Source: an uncultured Desulfuromonadales bacterium
GTDB taxonomy: Bacteria; Desulfobacterota; Desulfuromonadia; Desulfuromonadales; Geopsychrobacteraceae
DNA: 39,858 nucleotides
Direction of reading: 5' to 3'
NCBI GenBank assembly: GCA_947259685.1
Contig: CAMYNC010000075.1
Coordinates: forward strand, 1 to 39,858
The notes beneath the pieces were generated by a model. That model was not told the DNA's origin. It worked only from the letters and a program-made list of their open reading frames with translations, and did no database searches. A program made the position numbers and the translations under genes. Shown here piece after piece: positions 1 through 8,703 of this stretch. Numbering within the stretch: position 1 is the first letter of the stretch; every line of letters begins with the position of its first letter.

Positions 1-373
1 TCACGAAATTTGAGACTTAAAAAAACCGCCTAGCTAGCTAGAGGCGGTCCACACAAAGCAATTCAGATAAACAGCTTGATCACCCCGCCCAAAGTGAAAT
101 CGTTGCGTTTTCATCCGAGGTTCGAGTGCCGGGCTAAAACCTGTTGAATTACTTGAATTTTCATTCGCCTCTGATAGAAGTTAAGAGCGAGCTTCGGCGA
201 GGAGGAGTTGCTCACAGCGCAGGTGCAATCCCAGAAAAAGAAATTTCTTTTCAACAATTTCTGATACCGATGGCAGGCATTGAATCACGACCTTGTTGAT
301 GACAAATTTCTTGCCAGAGATCGTCATTCGGAAAATATCGCCTCAATTAAATAGGCGCCTCGGGGGAAGAGTC
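1..373. other. Intergenic left edge, no gene seen
   Basis: I see no convincing coding region here. The only clear structure is the hairpin at 20-48. The rest carries no tRNA-like or riboswitch-like structure that I can recognise. The ribosome binding site of the next gene (GGGGGAAGA) lies at 362-370. Confidence 0.5.
20..48 (-). terminator. Probable rho-independent terminator (minus strand)
   Basis: ACCGCCT (25-31) pairs with AGGCGGT (42-48) around a CTAG-rich loop. A run of A precedes it on the plus strand, so on the minus strand the hairpin is followed by a T tract. No minus-strand gene is visible just upstream of it, which leaves its transcript unidentified. Confidence 0.5.
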
Positions 374-1096
374 ATGGCTGACGCAGACGAAACCATTATT
401 AGGGAATCGGGAAGAGGCTCATCTTTCAGGTTTCCGGTACTGGCCAAGGACGACATTACCACCCTAGCCCATTACTACCGCGCGGAGCTGTCGCGTATGA
501 TGAGCTGGCGCGACCGGCTCGACCGTACAACCAACTGGGCCATTGGTGCCGTGACGGCAATGCTCTCGATAACTCTCGCCACGGCCCGGGCGCACCATGG
601 TGTACTTATATTCTCGATGCTGGTGGTTTTCCTGCTTCTCCAGATCGAGTCGCGACGATATCGCTTCTTTCACCTCTTTCGGAACCGGGTACGTCTCCTG
701 GAACGAAACTACTACAGTCCTTTTTTCGATCCCGAGAAGCCAACTATGTCCCCCGATTGGGCAACGGAACTTTCAGAAACCTTGCGGCATCCCAAGTTCA
801 CCATCAGTCGCCGCCAGGCGATGGCGCGTCGACTGGCGCGAAACTACTGCTGGATCTTTCTGATTCTGCTTGCCGCCTGGCTGTTGAAGGTCAGCACCGC
901 AGCGTTTAAACCCAGAACCGGCGAAACGGAGTTCATCCATTCGTTTGAGGGATTCCTGCACAACACAGCGATCGGCTACATTCCGGGTGAGGCTGTCCTG
1001 GCAAGCGTGCTGATCTTCTATGTCTGGCTTTTCTACGTCATGCTCCGGCACCGAACTGAAGAGGGAGAGTTGACCTTCGGCGAGGTCCACGTCTGA
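374..1096 (+). CDS. DUF2270 family integral membrane protein
   Basis: About 240 residues, function unknown. The N-terminal part contains the pattern typical of DUF2270 proteins: ALAHYYR-like segment (here LAHYYRAELSRMMSWRDRLD), NWAIGAVTAMLS, and a block around IESRRYRFFHLFRNRVRLLERNYY. Two membrane spans fall around residues 50-95 and two more near the C terminus (NYCWIFLILLAAWLLK and VLASVLIFYVWLFYVML). The reading frame is open from 293, but the ATG at 374 is preferred because GGGGGAAGA sits 3-11 bases upstream and family similarity begins just after it. It converges on sthA. The family assignment is from recognition of the motif; no biochemical role is known. Confidence 0.75.
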   Translation: MADADETIIRESGRGSSFRFPVLAKDDITTLAHYYRAELSRMMSWRDRLDRTTNWAIGAVTAMLSITLATARAHHGVLIFSMLVVFLLLQIESRRYRFFHLFRNRVRLLERNYYSPFFDPEKPTMSPDWATELSETLRHPKFTISRRQAMARRLARNYCWIFLILLAAWLLKVSTAAFKPRTGETEFIHSFEGFLHNTAIGYIPGEAVLASVLIFYVWLFYVMLRHRTEEGELTFGEVHV

Positions 1097-1355
1097 CCCT
1101 CCCCCATTTCCATTTGACCGTCCGAGGAATGATCCTTGACAGGATGGCATTCCAACATCAAGCCCTTTTAAACTTTGCAGTAATACGCTCAAGAGCAGGT
1201 CCAGCCTATTTGAAATCAGTGAGGCTGCGCCCAAAATGGCAGCAGCCTCCACTTAATTCACCACATTTTGGACATTCTGTTTTCTCGACCCAAAACCAAA
1301 TTTTGATATATAGGGAAAAACTTCACCATACATTTCAAACCGACGCAATAACCGC

Positions 1356-2759
1356 TTAAAGGCGATTATAGCCATTTAGTGCGGCGACCCGATATGCCTC
1401 CGCCATGGTGGGGTAGTTGAAGGTGGTATTGATGAAATATTTGATATTGTTGTATGGCGCCGGTTGGGCCATGATCGCCTGCCCAATGTGGAGAATTTCC
1501 GCTGCATTGTAGCCAAAACAGTGGATGCCGAGAACTTCCAGGGTTTCACGATGGAAGAGCAGCTTCAGCATTCCGGCCTTGTGATCGGTGATCTGGCCGC
1601 GGGCTAGGTGGCGAAAAAAGGAGTGCCCCAGTTCATAGGGGATGCGCTGCTCAGTCAACTCGTGTTCCGTCCTGCCAAGGCAACTAATCTCTGGCGATGT
1701 GTAGATACCGGTTGGGATATCTTTGACCAGACGCTCATCGCAGGTCCCCTCGGCGATATGTGTTCCCGCAAAACGCCCCTGGTCATAAGCTGCGCTCGCC
1801 AGGTTAGGGAACCCGACAATGTCACCGACCGCATAGATGTGTGGCAGGGCCGTTTGATAGGAGTCGTTTACGGCCACGTTCCCGCGATGGTCAATTTCGA
1901 TACCAAGCGCCTCAAGTCCCATCCCGAATGAATTACCGGTGCGCCCATTGGCCCACAGCAACATGTCAGACTTGATGACTTTGCCAGTCTTCAGAACCAA
2001 CACAACGCCATCATCATTCACCTCGACTCGCTCATACTCCTCATTTTGGCGAATCAGAATACCCTGCTCGTCACGCATGTGATAGCTGAGTGCGTTACTG
2101 ATCTCTTCGTCGAGGTATTCGAGCAAGCGCTCCCGAGTATTGACTAGGTTAACCTTCACACCAAGTTCTTTAAACGACGAGGCGTACTCGCAACCGACCA
2201 CTCCAGCGCCGTAAACCGTCAGAGTTCCGGGGAGGTCGCACATCTGAAGGATCGTATCGCTATCGACCACACGCGGATCTTCGAAGTTGACATCGTCTGG
2301 CCGGTAGGGATGTGATCCGCTTGCAATCACAAAATGGTCCGCCGTGAAATGACGAGAATTGCCAACCTCGTCGGTAATCTCGATACTGTAGGGACCAACA
2401 AAACGAGCAAAACCCTCGATCACCTCGACGTTGTTGCGCTCATAGAAACCCTCACGGTCGCGGACCTGCTGATCAACCACATTCTTTACAGCGGTCTTAA
2501 GCTCAGCGGCTGTCAGCTTGACGGGATGATGTCCCCGATCGAACATACGGTTTTTCTTCTCTTCGGAGTACTTTCTAACCACATGTATGAATGCCTTGCT
2601 CGGTATCGTTCCCCAGTGCGTACAGCCGCCCCCCACCAGTGAATATTTTTCTACGACGGCTACCGACTTGCCAGCCTTGGCCAGCTTGATCGAAGCTCCT
2701 TCGCCGCCTGGACCGCTGCCCACAACAATGACATCAAAGTGGGTTTTCTGTGCCTCCAT
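1356..2759 (-). CDS. sthA: Soluble (Si-specific) NAD(P)+ transhydrogenase
   Basis: Cytoplasmic FAD enzyme that passes hydride between NADPH and NAD+, about 467 residues, the normal family length. Visible are the N-terminal FAD-binding GSGPGGEG (residues 14-21), the family signature [14 protein letters not shown] (C46), a second dinucleotide-binding site [11 protein letters not shown], the FAD-contact segment [21 protein letters not shown], and the C-terminal [16 protein letters not shown]. In related disulfide reductases a CxxxxC pair is redox active; here, as in E. coli SthA, the second Cys is Thr (C46...T51), which separates it from lipoamide dehydrogenases. The frame is open to 2819, but ATG at 2759 has AGGAAAT upstream and matches the family N terminus. 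It is a single gene without an operon partner and probably balances NADPH and NADH. Confidence 0.95.
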   Translation of the reverse strand: MEAQKTHFDVIVVGSGPGGEGASIKLAKAGKSVAVVEKYSLVGGGCTHWGTIPSKAFIHVVRKYSEEKKNRMFDRGHHPVKLTAAELKTAVKNVVDQQVRDREGFYERNNVEVIEGFARFVGPYSIEITDEVGNSRHFTADHFVIASGSHPYRPDDVNFEDPRVVDSDTILQMCDLPGTLTVYGAGVVGCEYASSFKELGVKVNLVNTRERLLEYLDEEISNALSYHMRDEQGILIRQNEEYERVEVNDDGVVLVLKTGKVIKSDMLLWANGRTGNSFGMGLEALGIEIDHRGNVAVNDSYQTALPHIYAVGDIVGFPNLASAAYDQGRFAGTHIAEGTCDERLVKDIPTGIYTSPEISCLGRTEHELTEQRIPYELGHSFFRHLARGQITDHKAGMLKLLFHRETLEVLGIHCFGYNAAEILHIGQAIMAQPAPYNNIKYFINTTFNYPTMAEAYRVAALNGYNRL

Positions 2760-2991
2760 TTTAGATTTCCTGTTTACAACTTTATAAGATTTGACTTCCA
2801 AACCAGCGCCCGCCGTCAAGTAGATGGTTTTAGAGGTACTCAGCAGGCACTAGGACTATAAATGAAGCGTACCATATTATTCTGCTGGAATAGCACGCCA
2901 GTACATATCAAGAGCATCAACACACCAAGGCGAGGTCAGTACTGGCTCCGCTTTTCTAATATCAAAATGATGGGGTCTTGAAACACGAAAA

Positions 2992-3012
2992 CCGTCGGAG
3001 ATTAACCGACGG
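2992..3012 (-). terminator. Probable terminator downstream of the MFS gene
   Basis: CCGTCGG (2992-2998) and CCGACGG (3006-3012) form a 7-bp stem with a 7-base loop. On the minus strand it is followed by TTTTCGTGTTT. It lies about 57 bases past the stop of the MFS gene. Confidence 0.6.
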
Positions 3013-3068
3013 CTTTCTTCTAATGTCACGATAATTGAGATACAGAAACAACGAAGCCCCGGATCATG

Positions 3069-4220
3069 CTATTGCTCCGCCAGTTCCCTGGTTATCAAGC
3101 TGCCCGCGGCCATCAGGCATCCCAGAGCGACAAACGCCAACTGGAACAGCCCGGCATCGCCGAGCATGCCGAGCAGAAGCGGTGCCAGACCGGCCCCCAG
3201 AAGGAAGCCGAAAGGAACCGTGTAGGCTACCACCTGGTTTCTCAGTTCAGCGGAGACAGATAAGGCCAGTGCCTTAAGGGCTGGAGGGAAAAAACAAACT
3301 ACAAACAGCGGCTGAAGAAAGACCGGAACAAACAACCAATACCCCTGCAGTAAACCGATAAGAACCGTCAGCAGCCCCCCCGCAATGAGGGTGATCCGCA
3401 GGGAGCGGCGCACCCCGATCCGGTCGGTCAGCCACCCGCCGATAAGCACCACGGGAATACTCAGCGTTCGCGAAGCCGCCAGCATGCTGTTGCCCAGATC
3501 CCGTTCAATCCCCTGGTCGATAAAGTAGACCGGCAGCATCGAATAGATACCGAGCGTACTGCCTATTCCCAGGCCAAATAGCAGGACCAGTTTCCAGAAT
3601 TTTTTCTGTCGGAAAAAATCCATCAGGGTGGTTAGTTCCGGGGCAACCCCCCGGCTCCCACCCTGGTCGGCATAAAGACGATGGGCGGCAACGATTCCCA
3701 GGGTCAGCACTCCCTGGAACAGTAAGACCTGCTGCCAGTCGAAAAAGCGCAGCAGAGCTTCCACCTGCAGCGGGGCAATGAACAAAGCGAAATTGGGCCC
3801 CAGCTCATGGACAGCCAGCCCCTTTCCCCAGTGAGCCGAGGGGATCAGCTCCGTCAGCTTCGCCATGCCCGCCGGAAGATAGAGCCCCGCCATGAAACCC
3901 AGCACGGCGACGAGTCCCCCGATCTGCCAATAATTGCGGCTGAAGGCGATGAAGATCAGGCTCAGGCCGAAGCCGGCGACGGAGAATTGAATCGTCTGGG
4001 TGAATGTCCAGCGGGAGGAGATTACTCCGGAAGCAAACAGACCGAGAAAATAGCCCAGCGCCGTGAGCAGAAAAAGGCTCCCGGTTCCAGCATGCGTGTA
4101 GCCCAGTTCCACCTCCATGACCGGTGCCAGTGGCGAGAGCAGAACGCGGGCAACAAAGTTCAAATAGAACAACAGGGTGAGAAAAAGCAGCGGAACAAGC
4201 CAGGGGTGTTTCTGCAACAT
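3069..4220 (-). CDS. MFS family transporter
   Basis: About 383 residues with some twelve hydrophobic segments spread along the chain, typical of the major facilitator superfamily. An MFS motif A-like loop is seen between helices 8 and 9 (GGWLTDRIGVRRSLR), and the early half has the GLFASGVISSRWTFTQ segment in the equivalent loop. Residue pattern resembles nitrate/sugar-type MFS carriers but the substrate cannot be read from the sequence. Two ATGs lie six bases apart (4226 and 4220); the second has GGAG at proper spacing, the first has almost none, so 4220 is chosen. It is divergent from the phosphoribosyltransferase gene and followed by a terminator hairpin. Confidence 0.85.
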   Translation of the reverse strand: MLQKHPWLVPLLFLTLLFYLNFVARVLLSPLAPVMEVELGYTHAGTGSLFLLTALGYFLGLFASGVISSRWTFTQTIQFSVAGFGLSLIFIAFSRNYWQIGGLVAVLGFMAGLYLPAGMAKLTELIPSAHWGKGLAVHELGPNFALFIAPLQVEALLRFFDWQQVLLFQGVLTLGIVAAHRLYADQGGSRGVAPELTTLMDFFRQKKFWKLVLLFGLGIGSTLGIYSMLPVYFIDQGIERDLGNSMLAASRTLSIPVVLIGGWLTDRIGVRRSLRITLIAGGLLTVLIGLLQGYWLFVPVFLQPLFVVCFFPPALKALALSVSAELRNQVVAYTVPFGFLLGAGLAPLLLGMLGDAGLFQLAFVALGCLMAAGSLITRELAEQ

Positions 4221-4405
4221 TGCCATCTCCGGGAATTTAGGAGCCTATCATAACCCCAAATCTGAATCGCATGCGGTTTTTATTGACAATTTTTGAGACC
4301 AGCAGCCTATCCCCTTTTCCCCTTCTAGCTCTAACCGCTCAGTGTCAGTGCCGGCGGCCAGGCGGTATGCCAAGGAGTGGTAAACTGGTCTACAGAGGGA
4401 CACAA

Positions 4406-5095
4406 ATGGACCGCAATATTCATGAACTTGCCGAACTGCGCGACCGGACCGGGATCTTTCAGGACCGAGATCACGCAGGGCAGATCCTAGCCGGGCTCCT
4501 GGAGCCGTGGCGGCTTCAGAAGCCACTGGTGCTGGCCATTCCGGCGGGAGGCGTCCCGGTGGCGGCAGAGGTCGCCCGAAGTCTCGACTGTCCCCTCGAT
4601 CTGGCAGTGGTAAGCAAGATAACCCTACCCTGGAACTCGGAGGCCGGATTCGGCGCCGTCGCCTGGGACGGGACGGCGGCTCTGAATGAAGAGATGCTCC
4701 CCCATCTTGGCCTTTCCCCGGAGCAGATTGCCGCGGGGAAGCGACAGACGTACGCCAAAGTCCGCCGTCGCGAGCAATTGTTTCGCGGCCGGCGCCCCTT
4801 TCCCGAGCTACAGGATAAAACAGCCATCTTAGTCGATGACGGTCTGGCAAGCGGCTTTACCATGACGGTGGCAGTACAGGCCCTGCGTCGATCCGGCAGC
4901 GATAAAATCATCGTAGCCATGCCGACCGGTCATCTCGAAGCCGTGCAGCGCCTGGCGGCACAGGTCGACGCCCTCTGCTGCACCAACATCCGCAGTGGCT
5001 GCAGTTTTGCCGTTGCGGCGGCCTATCTGCTCTGGCGCGATGTGACGGAGCAGGACGTTCTAGCACTTCTGCCGGAATTTTGGGATATGCAGTAA
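4406..5095 (+). CDS. Phosphoribosyltransferase-domain protein
   Basis: About 229 residues of the type I phosphoribosyltransferase fold (Pribosyltran). The PRPP-binding loop is seen as VDDGLASG (residues 143-150), the usual two acidic residues followed by small residues. The N-terminal part (IPAGGVPVAAEVARSL, then LDLAVVSKITLPWNSEAGFGAV) matches the stand-alone phosphoribosyltransferases found next to dienelactone-hydrolase-like or stress genes in many bacteria, whose substrate is unknown. ATG at 4406 is preferred over upstream in-frame starts because GAGGGA sits five bases before it and homology begins there. Divergent from the MFS gene; no operon partner. Confidence 0.85.
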   Translation: MDRNIHELAELRDRTGIFQDRDHAGQILAGLLEPWRLQKPLVLAIPAGGVPVAAEVARSLDCPLDLAVVSKITLPWNSEAGFGAVAWDGTAALNEEMLPHLGLSPEQIAAGKRQTYAKVRRREQLFRGRRPFPELQDKTAILVDDGLASGFTMTVAVQALRRSGSDKIIVAMPTGHLEAVQRLAAQVDALCCTNIRSGCSFAVAAAYLLWRDVTEQDVLALLPEFWDMQ

Positions 5096-5279
5096 AGTGT
5101 TTCAGCGAGAATAACTTAAAGGTGGGGACAGATAGTGCAAAAACTAATTACTTTTGAAAAACAGTCGATACTTACTCTTCCGGGAGGGGGGAGGCACCTT
5201 TGGTCTCAATTCTTTTCATCCCTCCAGCTCTTATAGGGGTTTGAAATCCATTGGTATGAAAACGCATGCTAAATAAAAA

Positions 5280-5303
5280 AGCGACCCGGAATTCCGGGTC
5301 GCT
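5280..5303 (-). terminator. Terminator of the receptor-cheW unit
   Basis: A perfect 24-bp palindrome centred on GGAATTCC (arms GCGACCC and GGGTCGC) with six A residues before it at 5275-5280, giving a T tract on the minus strand. It lies about 32 bases past the cheW stop codon. Confidence 0.85.
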
Positions 5304-5334
5304 ACAATTTATCCACCGCTTGTGGGGAGGTGGC

Positions 5335-5865
5335 TCAAGTGCTAGACACAATGGCAGGATCTCCTCTTTCAGTTGCAGTTCGACACATCTCTTCCGTTAC
5401 TCCAACTAAAGATTCAACATCGAGCAGGATTTTTACATCACTTTCAACCTTGCCCAGCCCCTGAATATAGCTTTGCTCTCTCTTGTGGCAAGGCGGAGGT
5501 TCAATCTGCTCTGCAGCAATTTCGACAACTTCATTGACACGGTCGACTACTAGGCCTGTTGTATGGTTGTTTACCTCCACAACAATGACACAGGTGCGTT
5601 CGTCATAGTCGCGGCTTGGCAGGCGAAACTTCAAGCGAACATCCATCACCGGAATAACTCGCCCGCGCAGATTGATGACCCCTTTGACCTCATCAGGCAT
5701 ATCCGGGACCTCAGTGATTTTCTGAATGCCGATGATTTCTGTGACATAATTTATGGCGATGCCATAGTCTTCATTATGCAAATGGAAGGTCAGAAACAGA
5801 TCCCGTTGGGAATCCTCCATCTGCTGAAACACTTCTTGCTCAAGCGATTCTGCGACATTAGCCAT
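5335..5865 (-). CDS. cheW: Chemotaxis coupling protein CheW
   Basis: 176-residue adaptor that links chemoreceptors to the CheA kinase in the cytoplasm. The CheW fold is recognisable from residue 22 on: FLTFHLHNEDYGIAI, then ITEVPDMPDEVKGVINLRGRVIPVMDVR, then TGLVVDRVNEVVEI and the closing KILLDVESL. The N-terminal 20 residues and the last 20 are outside the domain. AAGGAG-type ribosome binding site (GGGAGCAAGGAGT) precedes the ATG. It lies 41 bases downstream of the chemoreceptor gene on the same strand, with one terminator after it, so the two form an operon. No cheA, cheR or cheB is present in the window, so the pair is a satellite of a main chemotaxis cluster elsewhere. Confidence 0.95.
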   Translation of the reverse strand: MANVAESLEQEVFQQMEDSQRDLFLTFHLHNEDYGIAINYVTEIIGIQKITEVPDMPDEVKGVINLRGRVIPVMDVRLKFRLPSRDYDERTCVIVVEVNNHTTGLVVDRVNEVVEIAAEQIEPPPCHKREQSYIQGLGKVESDVKILLDVESLVGVTEEMCRTATERGDPAIVSST

Positions 5866-5906
5866 ACTCCTTGCTCCCTTCGACAGAATTGATATTCAAA
5901 CCTGGC

Positions 5907-7697
5907 TTAGAACCTGCCAAAATCACTGTCATTCAAGGCAATCTGTGGTTGTTTTGCAGGAGCGTTCTGTTGCTCTTGTTCCATCTGTGTCCAGCCGACA
6001 TTTGCCAGCACGCTGGATGGAGCATGGCTTGTCTGGCGTTGAAACTGCTGACCTTGTTTCAAGGTAAAGCGCTGCAACATCTGGCGCATCTGTTCGGCCT
6101 GGCTGGAAAGTTCTTCTGCGGCCGCTGCACATTCTTCAGCGCTGGCAGTGTTTTGTTGGGTGACCTGATCGATCTGGCTGACGCCCTGATTGATCTGCGC
6201 AACCCCCTGGGCCTGCTCAGTGCTGGCGGCGGCAATTTCACCGACCAGATCGGTGACCTTGCCGATACCGCCGACAATCTCCTGCAGTGCCCCAGCGGTC
6301 TGATTGGCAATGGCACTGCCGTTTGCCGTTTTATCCACTGAGCCTTCGATCAGCTCAGCCGTCTCGGCAGCCGCTTTGGCACTCCGGGCGGCCAGATTGC
6401 GGACCTCTTCAGCAACCACGGCAAAGCCTTTACCGTGTTGACCGGCGCGGGCTGCCTCGACTGCGGCGTTTAGCGCCAGCAGGTTGGTCTGGAAGGCGAT
6501 CTCATCGATGGTTTTGATGATTTTGGAGATATTCTGACCGGCCTCGTTGATCTCAGTCATCGCCCCAACCATGGCCTGCATCTGGCTGCTGCCCTTTTCC
6601 GCGGCACTTTGGGCCTCTGCGGCCAAGCGGTTGGCCTGGCTGGCGTTTTCGGCATTGGTCGCCGTCTGTGCCGACATCTGGTTCAGGGAGGCGGAGATTT
6701 CTTCCAGGCTGCTGGCCTGTTCTGTGGCCCCCTGCGATAGCGATTGGCTGGAATCGGAGACCTGACCGCTGCCGGAAGCGATCTGCTCACCAGCCACCTG
6801 GATCTGACCCATGACATCGTTAAGGGCGGCGTTGGCCTTGGCCAGTGGGTGGCGGATGACACCGGTCGCCTCGAAGGTCAGGTTGCTGTCGGCGAGGGCT
6901 TCAAACGCGGCCAGCACCTCATCTTTCATATTGTCGGCAAAGCCGTCGAGGGCCTTGGCCATCTGACCGACTTCATCACGTTGGTCGAGATTGAGACGTA
7001 GATCGAGATTCCCCTTTTCAAGTTCCTCGATCATTCGGACCGTCGCTGAGAGTGGCTTGGTCACACTGCGAGAGACAAAGTAGACCAATAGCAGGGAGCC
7101 GACGATAGCTCCTGCCATAATCGTCAGGGTCAGAAAGAAAACCTTGGACAGCTCAGCTGCCACGTCATCCTGATAGACTCCTGCTCCGATGACCCAGTTC
7201 CATTCCGGAACCAGCTTGACAAAGGAGACCTTGGAGACCGGCTCGGCGAATCCCGGCTTGGACCACTGGTACTCAACCACACCTTCTCCGCTTGTTTTGG
7301 CCACCCGAACCATCTCCATGAACAGTGCCTTACCATCGGGATCGCGGTTGTTTGAGAGGTCTTTCCCTTCCAACTCAGGCTTGATGGGATGCATGACCAT
7401 AGTGGGGGAAGTATCATTGATCCAGAAGTAGTTATTTCCATCAAAGCGGGTATGCCGAACAGCCTGTTTAGCCGCTTCCTGGGCTTCCACCGTGGTCATG
7501 TCACCGTTTTGGGCCTGCTTGGCGTAGTGGTCGACAATCCCCCAGGTTGATATGACCAGCTGTTGGACTGTGGACTCCTTGCCTTGATAAAGGTTGCTTT
7601 TTAAGCGTGAGTAGACCCAGCCGATCGTCAGTGAAAACACAATAATGATTGAGACACTTAGGAGAATAATCTTGTTGGCGAGTTTTAAATTCTTCAC
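5907..7697 (-). CDS. Methyl-accepting chemotaxis protein with single Cache sensor
   Basis: About 596 residues. A first membrane span (around residues 9-29) is followed by a periplasmic single Cache domain (sCache_2 type: [44 protein letters not shown]), a second span ([21 protein letters not shown]), a HAMP linker and the long cytoplasmic coiled coil. The highly conserved hairpin tip is intact ([21 protein letters not shown]). The chain ends [10 protein letters not shown], without the NWETF-like CheR tether. The frame is open to 7856, but the GTG at 7697 is chosen: GGAGGGAGC lies just upstream and the membrane span starts soon after. Known Cache ligands are small organic molecules; the ligand here is unknown. 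Co-transcribed with cheW. Confidence 0.93.
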   Translation of the reverse strand: MKNLKLANKIILLSVSIIIVFSLTIGWVYSRLKSNLYQGKESTVQQLVISTWGIVDHYAKQAQNGDMTTVEAQEAAKQAVRHTRFDGNNYFWINDTSPTMVMHPIKPELEGKDLSNNRDPDGKALFMEMVRVAKTSGEGVVEYQWSKPGFAEPVSKVSFVKLVPEWNWVIGAGVYQDDVAAELSKVFFLTLTIMAGAIVGSLLLVYFVSRSVTKPLSATVRMIEELEKGNLDLRLNLDQRDEVGQMAKALDGFADNMKDEVLAAFEALADSNLTFEATGVIRHPLAKANAALNDVMGQIQVAGEQIASGSGQVSDSSQSLSQGATEQASSLEEISASLNQMSAQTATNAENASQANRLAAEAQSAAEKGSSQMQAMVGAMTEINEAGQNISKIIKTIDEIAFQTNLLALNAAVEAARAGQHGKGFAVVAEEVRNLAARSAKAAAETAELIEGSVDKTANGSAIANQTAGALQEIVGGIGKVTDLVGEIAAASTEQAQGVAQINQGVSQIDQVTQQNTASAEECAAAAEELSSQAEQMRQMLQRFTLKQGQQFQRQTSHAPSSVLANVGWTQMEQEQQNAPAKQPQIALNDSDFGRF

Positions 7698-7893
7698 TTC
7701 AGCTCCCTCCGTCCGTTGTTGGTTCGTGGTTAGCGTGCAGCAAAAAATTTGGAGGGGAGAGCAAGTTGGGACGATTTGAGGCTCGGACTGATGACGTGGC
7801 CCCCCTCTCCGAGCCGTATACGAGTAAACCATAATTAGTATTTCTTCACATGTCAACCATGAAACTCATTTAATTCGATAAAAGTTCATTCAA

Positions 7894-7926
7894 AACAATA
7901 TCTTACCGACCTAGTAAGATATTGTT
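7894..7926. promoter_or_regulatory. 13-bp inverted repeat between receptor and response regulator genes
   Basis: AACAATATCTTAC (7894-7906) and its exact reverse complement (7914-7926) are separated by seven bases. The repeat lies in the divergent intergenic region, 197 bases upstream of the receptor start and 178 bases upstream of the response regulator start. No T tract follows on either strand, so an operator for a dimeric regulator is more likely than a terminator. This is inference. Confidence 0.45.
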
Positions 7927-8103
7927 AATGGTCGACCTGTCCGCTTACAGCATGAAATATGTGCTCAAACCGGCTCTTGCCCATAATCAATTGATCATTT
8001 CTTCTGTTGGCCAGAAAATATAGAGAAAATATAGAGTTGCGACAATATTTCATGGATGATATATTTTATCATTATTGGTGTTTGTATTCCTTTAGGGGGT
8101 GTA

Positions 8104-8484
8104 ATGAAGAAAAAGATTTTGGTCGTGGAGGATGAGGAACTTCTGCTCAAGCTTGAAGTTATTGTGCTGAAGCTGAGGGGATATGACGTAAAAGCGGTAT
8201 CAAATGGTCAAGCGGCTCTAGATGCATTGATCGAGGAAAAACCGGATCTTGTACTACTTGATGTATTGCTCCCAGACACGAACGGTTTTGAGATCTGCCA
8301 GCACATCAAGAATACCCCCTCCACCAAAAACATTCCGGTAATTTTGCTATCGGGAAAAACGACCACTGAAGATATGCTGAGGGGACAGCAGGTGGGCGCA
8401 GATGACTACCTCACAAAACCTTTCAAATCTGCCGTTCTCGTAGAGACAATAGGTAGCTTTTTAAACAGGGAAATTGCTGTATAG
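8104..8484 (+). CDS. Single-domain response regulator (CheY/PilH-like)
   Basis: 126 residues consisting of one receiver domain and no output domain. The acidic pocket E9/D10, the phospho-acceptor D53 (LLDVLLPD), the switch residue S83 and the conserved K105 (LTKPF) are all present. ATG at 8104 is preceded by TTTAGGGGG; the frame is open back to 8056 but the receiver domain begins right at this Met. It is divergent from the chemoreceptor operon and could take phosphate from that pathway or from an unlinked histidine kinase. The insertion sequence begins 110 bases after its stop codon. Confidence 0.9.
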   Translation: MKKKILVVEDEELLLKLEVIVLKLRGYDVKAVSNGQAALDALIEEKPDLVLLDVLLPDTNGFEICQHIKNTPSTKNIPVILLSGKTTTEDMLRGQQVGADDYLTKPFKSAVLVETIGSFLNREIAV

Positions 8485-8594
8485 CTTTTTGGAATTAACT
8501 GGGTTGGTTGTTCAAGATTTTAAAATCACTCCTTTAAACACGCGAAAGCTCCACGAATACCAGATCGTGAGACTTTCTTGCTTTGCTCTATATT

Positions 8595-8611
8595 TGATGC
8601 ACTCGCAAAAA
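8595..8611 (+). repeat. Left terminal inverted repeat of the IS
   Basis: TGATGCACTCGCAAAAA, exact reverse complement of 10402-10418. Preceded by TATT. Confidence 0.9.
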
Positions 8612-8703
8612 CATAATTCTGATAACTAGCTAAAAAGATTAAACTATTTGTGTTTATGTCCTTGTGTCAGTACGTGGCCCATGGTATATTCAAACAGTAC
8701 GAC

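Noticed and set aside
2877..3029. 50-residue minus-strand frame after the MFS gene, starting at a GTG
   Set aside because: It overlaps the probable terminator hairpin, has no ribosome binding site and no recognised product. It may be a relic.
5121..5260. Possible short gene between the phosphoribosyltransferase and the chemotaxis operon
   Set aside because: No start with a ribosome binding site or recognisable product is present.
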